Part shown: positions 60,619 through 64,000 of the stretch, piece by piece | How positions within the stretch are numbered: the first letter of the stretch is position 1 | How the letters are laid out: every line of letters starts with the position of its first letter | NCBI RefSeq assembly: GCF_019890675.1 | Contig: NZ_JAIOAA010000007.1 | Location: forward strand, 248,001 to 312,000 | Length of the DNA: 64,000 bases | Reading direction: 5' to 3' | Source of the DNA: Micromonospora sp. PLK6-60 | GTDB taxonomy: Bacteria; Actinomycetota; Actinomycetes; Mycobacteriales; Micromonosporaceae | Program-made: the position numbers and the translations under genes | Notes under the pieces: generated by a model | The model's database searches: none | Seen by the model: only the letters and a program-made list of their open reading frames with translations | Told to the model about the DNA's origin: nothing

Positions 60619-60876
60619 ATGGACTGGCGCCACGATGCCGTCTGCCGCGACGAGGACCCGGAGCTGTTCTTCCCGATCGGGACGTCCGGGCCGGCTCTGC
60701 TGCAGGTGGAGCAGGCCAAGGCCGTCTGCCGGCGTTGCCCGGTGACGGACAGTTGCCTTCAGTGGGCGCTGGAGTCCGGTCAGGACGCCGGCGTCTGGGG
60801 CGGGATGAGCGAGGAGGAGCGCCGCGCGGTGAAGCGCCGCGGCGGGCTCCGGGTGCTGCGCGCTCACTCCGCCTGA
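60619..60876 (+). CDS. whiB1: WhiB1-type iron-sulfur regulator
   Basis: 85 residues. The four [4Fe-4S] Cys are at 9, 37, 40 and 46 (VCRDEDPELFF, CRRCPVTDSC). The turn GVWGGMSEEERRAVKRR gives the DNA-binding loop. MDWRHDAVCRDEDPELFFP is almost the M. tuberculosis WhiB1 N-terminus. WhiB1 is an essential, nitric-oxide-sensitive regulator that binds the primary sigma factor. ATG 60619 is the homologous start; an earlier in-frame ATG would add an unrelated N-terminus. A hairpin terminator follows. Confidence 0.94.
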   Translation: MDWRHDAVCRDEDPELFFPIGTSGPALLQVEQAKAVCRRCPVTDSCLQWALESGQDAGVWGGMSEEERRAVKRRGGLRVLRAHSA

Positions 60877-60895
60877 CCGACCGCACCACAGCTGT

Positions 60896-60927
60896 ACGCC
60901 CCGGCAGGGTCCGCCCTCCCGGGGCGT
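60896..60927. terminator. Hairpin after whiB1
   Basis: ACGCCCCGG (60896-60904) pairs with CCGGGGCGT (60919-60927), with inner AGGG/CCCT pairs, followed by CTTGCT. It starts 20 bp after the stop. Confidence 0.75.
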
Positions 60928-60997
60928 CTTGCTGTGCGGAAGCTGTTGCGACGCGCCGGCCACTCTCCGCTCGCGCGGTGCCGGCCATGACGCGAAT

Positions 60998-61045
60998 GAG
61001 CGTGATACCTGAGAGTCATAAAAATACCTCTCAGGTATCACGCTC
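60998..61045. repeat. Dispersed palindromic element, copy B (18-bp perfect arms)
   Basis: GAGCGTGATACCTGAGAG (60998-61015) and its exact complement (61028-61045) flank the 12-nt loop TCATAAAAATAC. It is AT-rich against its surroundings, related to 782-829, and lies 7 bp from the stop of the convergent cbiX gene. Confidence 0.9.
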
Positions 61046-61052
61046 GGACGAG

Positions 61053-61862
61053 TCACGGCTCCCCCGGACCGCCGCCGTGCCGGCCCTGCCGACCGGTTGC
61101 CCCGACCCGGCGCAACACCAGCTCGGCGAGCTCCGGCACGTCGGTCAGCGGGTCGGCCACCGCCACCGCCCCGGCGCCCCGGGCGGCCACCGTCACCGCG
61201 TCGTGGAAGAGGCCGGGGGCGAGGAAGTAGGCGACCACGGCCACCCGGCGGGCGCCGCGCCCGTGCAACCGGGCCACCGCCACCCCGGCCTCCGGTGGCG
61301 CCGCCGAGGCGTACGACACGCGGACGGGCACCCGCAGCGCCGCGCCGAGGGCCGCCGCCACCCGACCCACCGACCCGCGCGCCCGCGCGTCCCGGGTGCC
61401 CGCCGCGGCCAGCACCACCGCGTCGTACTCCCCCGGGTCGGCCTCGGCCAGCCGGCGCCGCAGCCCGGCCAGCAGCGCACCGTCGACCGGGCCGTCCAGC
61501 GGGCCGAGCACGTCGGCGACCCGTACCGCGAGCCCCGGGGCGTCCGCCCGGGCCGCCGCCACCGCCGCCGGCAGGTCGACCCGCCGGTGGTACGCGGCGG
61601 TGAGCAGCAACGGCACCACCACCGCCGCGCGGTGCCCGGCGGCGGCCAGCTCCCGCAGCACGGCGGCCGGGCCGGGCTCGGTGTGATCCAGCCAGCTCGG
61701 CACGACCGACAGCCCGGGCCGGGCCGCGCCGACCGCCCGGGCCAGCGCCCGGGTCGCCTCGGCCGCCCGCGGGTCCCGGCTGCCGTGCGCCACCAGCACC
61801 ACCGGCGGGGCCGCCGCCGGCCCGCCCGCGCCGTCCGGCGCGCTCAGACGTGCAGCCCGCAC
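61053..61862 (-). CDS. cbiX: Sirohydrochlorin chelatase (CbiX family)
   Basis: About 269 residues. It has the double-domain CbiX arrangement: VVLVAHGSRDPRAAEATRAL with the metal-handling His near the start, a second His in LTAAYHRRVDLP, and the second half RVAVVAYFLAPGLFHDAV with another His. It inserts Co2+ or Fe2+ into sirohydrochlorin, making siroheme for the sulfite reductase upstream. GTG 61862 overlaps the cysH 3' end by 19 nt; later starts are possible because the first 20 residues are poorly conserved. Confidence 0.88.
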   Translation of the reverse strand: MRAARLSAPDGAGGPAAAPPVVLVAHGSRDPRAAEATRALARAVGAARPGLSVVPSWLDHTEPGPAAVLRELAAAGHRAAVVVPLLLTAAYHRRVDLPAAVAAARADAPGLAVRVADVLGPLDGPVDGALLAGLRRRLAEADPGEYDAVVLAAAGTRDARARGSVGRVAAALGAALRVPVRVSYASAAPPEAGVAVARLHGRGARRVAVVAYFLAPGLFHDAVTVAARGAGAVAVADPLTDVPELAELVLRRVGATGRQGRHGGGPGEP

Positions 61863-62605
61863 TCGGTCTTCTCGAACATCGCCCAACGGCCGGCCCGCGG
61901 ATCCTCCCCCGCCTTGGTCCGCCGAGTGCAGGGCCAGCAGCCGATCGAGCCGTAGCCACGGGCGAACAGCTCGTTGACCGGGATGTCGTACCGGGCGATG
62001 TAGGCGTCCACGTCGGCCTGCGTCCAGGCGGCGATCGGGTTCACCTTGACCCGGCCGCGCCGCGCGTCGAACGCCACCACCGGCGTGTTCGCCCGGGTCG
62101 GCGACTCGTCCCGGCGCAGCCCGGCCGCCCAGGCGTCGTACCCGGTCAGCGCCCGTTCCAGGGGCTCCACCTTGCGCAGCTGGCAGCAGTCGTCCGGGGA
62201 ACGTTCGAACAGCCGGGGGCCGTACTCGCCGTCCTGCTGGCCGACGGTGCGCCGGGGCCGGATGGAGCGGACGTTCACCGGCAGCCGGCGGGCCACCTCG
62301 TCGCGGACCCGCAGCGTCTCCGGGAAGTGCAGGCCGGTGTCGAGGAAGACCACGTCTACCCCGGGCGCCACCCGGGAGACCAGGTGGGCGACCACCCCGT
62401 CGGCCATCGAGCTGGTCACGCAGAACCGCTCGCCGAAGGTCTCCGCGGCCCACCGGGCGATCTCCAGCGCCGGCGCGCCCTCCAGCTCCCGGCCGGCCCG
62501 CCCGGCCAGCTCCCGCAGCTCCTCCGGGTCACGCCGGGCCGGGTCGGCGGGGGTGGGCCCGCCGGGCCCCACCAGGCCGAGACCGGCGGCGGAGACGGGG
62601 CTCAC
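61844..62605 (-). CDS. cysH: Adenylyl-sulfate (APS) reductase of the CysH family
   Basis: 253 residues. PP-loop-type motif FCVTSSMADGVVAHLV, substrate region DTGLHFPETLRVRD, and two cysteine pairs, DDCCQLRKVEPL and GCWPCTRRTK, which bind the [4Fe-4S] cluster and mark an APS rather than PAPS reductase. The catalytic Cys is in the C-terminal ECGLHV. It reduces APS to sulfite with thioredoxin. GTG 62605 overlaps the zinc-ribbon stop (GTGA). It acts just before sulfite reductase in cysteine synthesis. Confidence 0.93.
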   Translation of the reverse strand: MSPVSAAGLGLVGPGGPTPADPARRDPEELRELAGRAGRELEGAPALEIARWAAETFGERFCVTSSMADGVVAHLVSRVAPGVDVVFLDTGLHFPETLRVRDEVARRLPVNVRSIRPRRTVGQQDGEYGPRLFERSPDDCCQLRKVEPLERALTGYDAWAAGLRRDESPTRANTPVVAFDARRGRVKVNPIAAWTQADVDAYIARYDIPVNELFARGYGSIGCWPCTRRTKAGEDPRAGRWAMFEKTECGLHV

Positions 62606-62760
62606 CGGTCCACCGCCCGGGAGAGCAGGCCGGTGAACTTCACGGTGAAGACCCGGGCGCAGGCGTGGCACTCCCAGGCGCCGTGCCCGGTCTCGCTCGG
62701 CCGCAGGTCCTCCTCCCCGCAGTAGGGGCAGTACAGCGGCACAGATCGCGTTTCGCTCAT
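62602..62760 (-). CDS. Small zinc-ribbon protein of the sulfate-assimilation operon
   Basis: 52 residues. Two Cys-x2-Cys knuckles at 11/14 and 31/34 (YCPYC and ECHAC) form a zinc ribbon, followed by RVFTVKFTGLLSR. ATG 62760 overlaps the sulfite reductase stop as ATGA and its own stop overlaps cysH, so it is fully embedded in the operon. I recall such small proteins between sir and cysH in other actinomycetes. The role is unknown: possibly electron-donor docking or zinc/iron supply. Confidence 0.82.
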   Translation of the reverse strand: MSETRSVPLYCPYCGEEDLRPSETGHGAWECHACARVFTVKFTGLLSRAVDR

Positions 62761-64000
62761 CGGAGTTCCTCCTCGTCGACCCGGATCACCCAGTTGGCGA
62801 ACGTCTCGCCCTCGGTCCGGCCGGCCAGGTAGCGGCGGGCCAGTCGCTCCACGTACTCCGGCAGTTCCTCGGCGGTGGTCTTCAGGCCGCGCAGCTTGCG
62901 GCCGAAGCCGGCGGTCCGCCCCTGCGCCATGCCGAGACCGCCGCCCAGGTGCACCTGGAAGCCCTCCACCTGGCGGCCGTCCGGGCCGACCACCAGCTGA
63001 CCCTTCAGCCCGATGTCGGCGACCTGGGTACGGGCGCAGGCGTTCGGGCAGCCGTTGAGGTGGATGGAGATGTCCGCGTCGAAGTCGCGCAGCCGCTCCT
63101 CCAACCGGGCCACCAGCTCCTCGCCGCGCTGCTTGGTCTCCACGATGGCCAGCTTGCAGAACTCGATGCCGGTGCAGGCCATGGTGCCGCGCCGCCAGGC
63201 CGACGGCCGGGCCTCCAGGCCGATCCCGCGCAACGCGGTCACCAGCGACTCGGTCCGCTCCGGCGGCACGTCCAGCACCAGCAGCTTCTGGTACGGGGTG
63301 AGCCGCACCCGGTCGCTGCCGTGCGCCTCGACCACGTCGGCCAGCCGGGCGAGCTGGCCGCCGGAGACCCGCCCCACCACGGGGGCGGCGCCGACGTAGT
63401 GGCGCCCGTCGCGCTGCGGGTGCACGCCGATGTGGTCGACCGGCTTCGCCGGCAGCTCCGCGGCCGGGCCGTCGAGCAGCGCCCGGCCCAGGTATTCCTT
63501 CTCCAGCACCTCGCGGAACTTCTCCACGCCCCAGTCGGCGACCAGGAACTTCAGCCGGGCCCGGTTGCGCAGCCGGCGGTAGCCGTAGTCGCGGAAGATG
63601 CCCACCACGCCGGCCCACACGTCCGGCACCTCGTGCAGCGGCACCCAGACGCCGAGCCGCTTGGCCAGCATCGGGTTGGTGGAGAGGCCGCCGCCGACCC
63701 AGACGTCGAAGCCGGGACCGTGCTCCGGGTGCTCGACCCCGAGGAAGGCGATGTCGTTCGCCTCGTACGGGGTGTCGACCAGCCAGGAGATCGAGGACTT
63801 GAACTTGCGGGGCAGGTTGGAGAACTGCTTGTCGCCGACGTACCGGCGGACGATCTCGTCGATCGCCGGGGTGGGGTCGACCAGCTCGCCCCTGGCCACC
63901 CCGGCGACCGGGCTGCCGAGCACGATGCGCGGGCAGTCGCCGCACGCCTCGGTGGTCTGCAGGCCGACCGCCTCCAGCCGACGCCAGATCTCCGGCATGT
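62757..64000 (-). CDS. sir: Ferredoxin-type sulfite (or nitrite) reductase, C-terminal part
   Basis: About 414 residues remain of a protein usually near 560; the N-terminus is beyond the right edge. The siroheme/[4Fe-4S] ligands are visible as ACTGIEFCKLA and NGCPNACAR. Also clear are GVHPQRDGRHYVG, RLTPYQKLLVLDVP and SISWLVDTPYEAND. It reduces sulfite to sulfide with six electrons from ferredoxin. Operon partners (cysH, cbiX, zinc ribbon) favour sulfite over nitrite. ATGA coupling links it to the zinc-ribbon gene. Confidence 0.92.
   Translation of the reverse strand, partial: MPEIWRRLEAVGLQTTEACGDCPRIVLGSPVAGVARGELVDPTPAIDEIVRRYVGDKQFSNLPRKFKSSISWLVDTPYEANDIAFLGVEHPEHGPGFDVWVGGGLSTNPMLAKRLGVWVPLHEVPDVWAGVVGIFRDYGYRRLRNRARLKFLVADWGVEKFREVLEKEYLGRALLDGPAAELPAKPVDHIGVHPQRDGRHYVGAAPVVGRVSGGQLARLADVVEAHGSDRVRLTPYQKLLVLDVPPERTESLVTALRGIGLEARPSAWRRGTMACTGIEFCKLAIVETKQRGEELVARLEERLRDFDADISIHLNGCPNACARTQVADIGLKGQLVVGPDGRQVEGFQVHLGGGLGMAQGRTAGFGRKLRGLKTTAEELPEYVERLARRYLAGRTEGETFANWVIRVDEEELR

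Overview
The window is high-GC actinobacterial chromosome. It has GTG starts and GTGA/ATGA gene overlaps, a WhiB1-type regulator, nickel superoxide dismutase, a fused LysX, a Kgd-type 2-oxoglutarate decarboxylase, and dispersed TTAACGC-containing repeats of a kind I associate with Micromonosporaceae. I infer Micromonospora or a close relative. There is no rRNA, no recognisable tRNA, no CRISPR array and no phage or transposase gene. The content is mostly housekeeping, with short non-coding repeat elements scattered between genes.

Layout. 1-4.2 kb: small membrane proteins, a FabG-type reductase, a GH13 trehalose-synthase-like enzyme and a DUF1349 protein. 4.3-6.4 kb: a DedA protein and a secreted chitinase (CBM2-linker-GH18). 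6.5-11.7 kb (minus): lysX, DUF998, DUF6412 and a YidC paralogue, largely coupled. 11.8-17.8 kb: a carboxylate-amine ligase, a CoA-disulfide-reductase-like protein, a WGR/beta-propeller protein, an APH-like kinase and an Nei glycosylase. 17.9-19.4 kb: an inverted-repeat element and a membrane protein full of D-x-D-G-D-G repeats. 19.5-21.8 kb: a DDAH-family gene coupled to rocD. 21.8-32.8 kb: an FHA protein, a lipoprotein, a giant SCO7613-type membrane protein, CutA, an acyltransferase, a patatin, a Ser/Thr kinase and a glycosyltransferase. 33-40.3 kb (minus): response regulator, histidine kinase and HtrA protease (an envelope-stress module), PadR/DUF4097, and an OlsB/OlsA-like pair for ornithine lipid. 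40.5-50.6 kb: a hotdog protein, an ABC exporter, kgd, a DUF6104 protein and pta-ackA. 50.7-54.5 kb: two paralogous lipoprotein hydrolases flanking a repeat-rich spacer and an ANT(2'')-like nucleotidyltransferase. 54.5-60.2 kb: a quinone oxidoreductase boxed by identical inverted 57-bp repeats, malic enzyme, sodX/sodN, a GNAT, an RsbW-like ATPase and a DAG kinase. 60.2-64 kb: whiB1, then the assimilatory sulfate-reduction operon (sir, a zinc ribbon, cysH, cbiX).

How genes work together. SodX matures SodN. Sir, CysH and CbiX (siroheme cobalt/iron chelation) form one sulfur-assimilation unit. Pta and AckA interconvert acetyl-CoA and acetate. The DDAH homologue and RocD probably feed arginine nitrogen and carbon to glutamate semialdehyde. 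The two-component system probably controls the HtrA protease encoded just downstream. PadR probably represses its own DUF4097-padR operon through a palindrome in front of it.

The most unusual material is non-coding: four copies of a two-hairpin repeat family (two identical and inverted around one gene), two copies of a 48-bp perfect-palindrome family, two MITE-like inverted-repeat elements of 124 and 100 bp, and a spacer at 52.0-52.9 kb built almost wholly of short tandem repeats. Several genes also have a -10-like hexamer ending 6-7 nt before the start codon and no ribosome binding site, which suggests leaderless transcripts.
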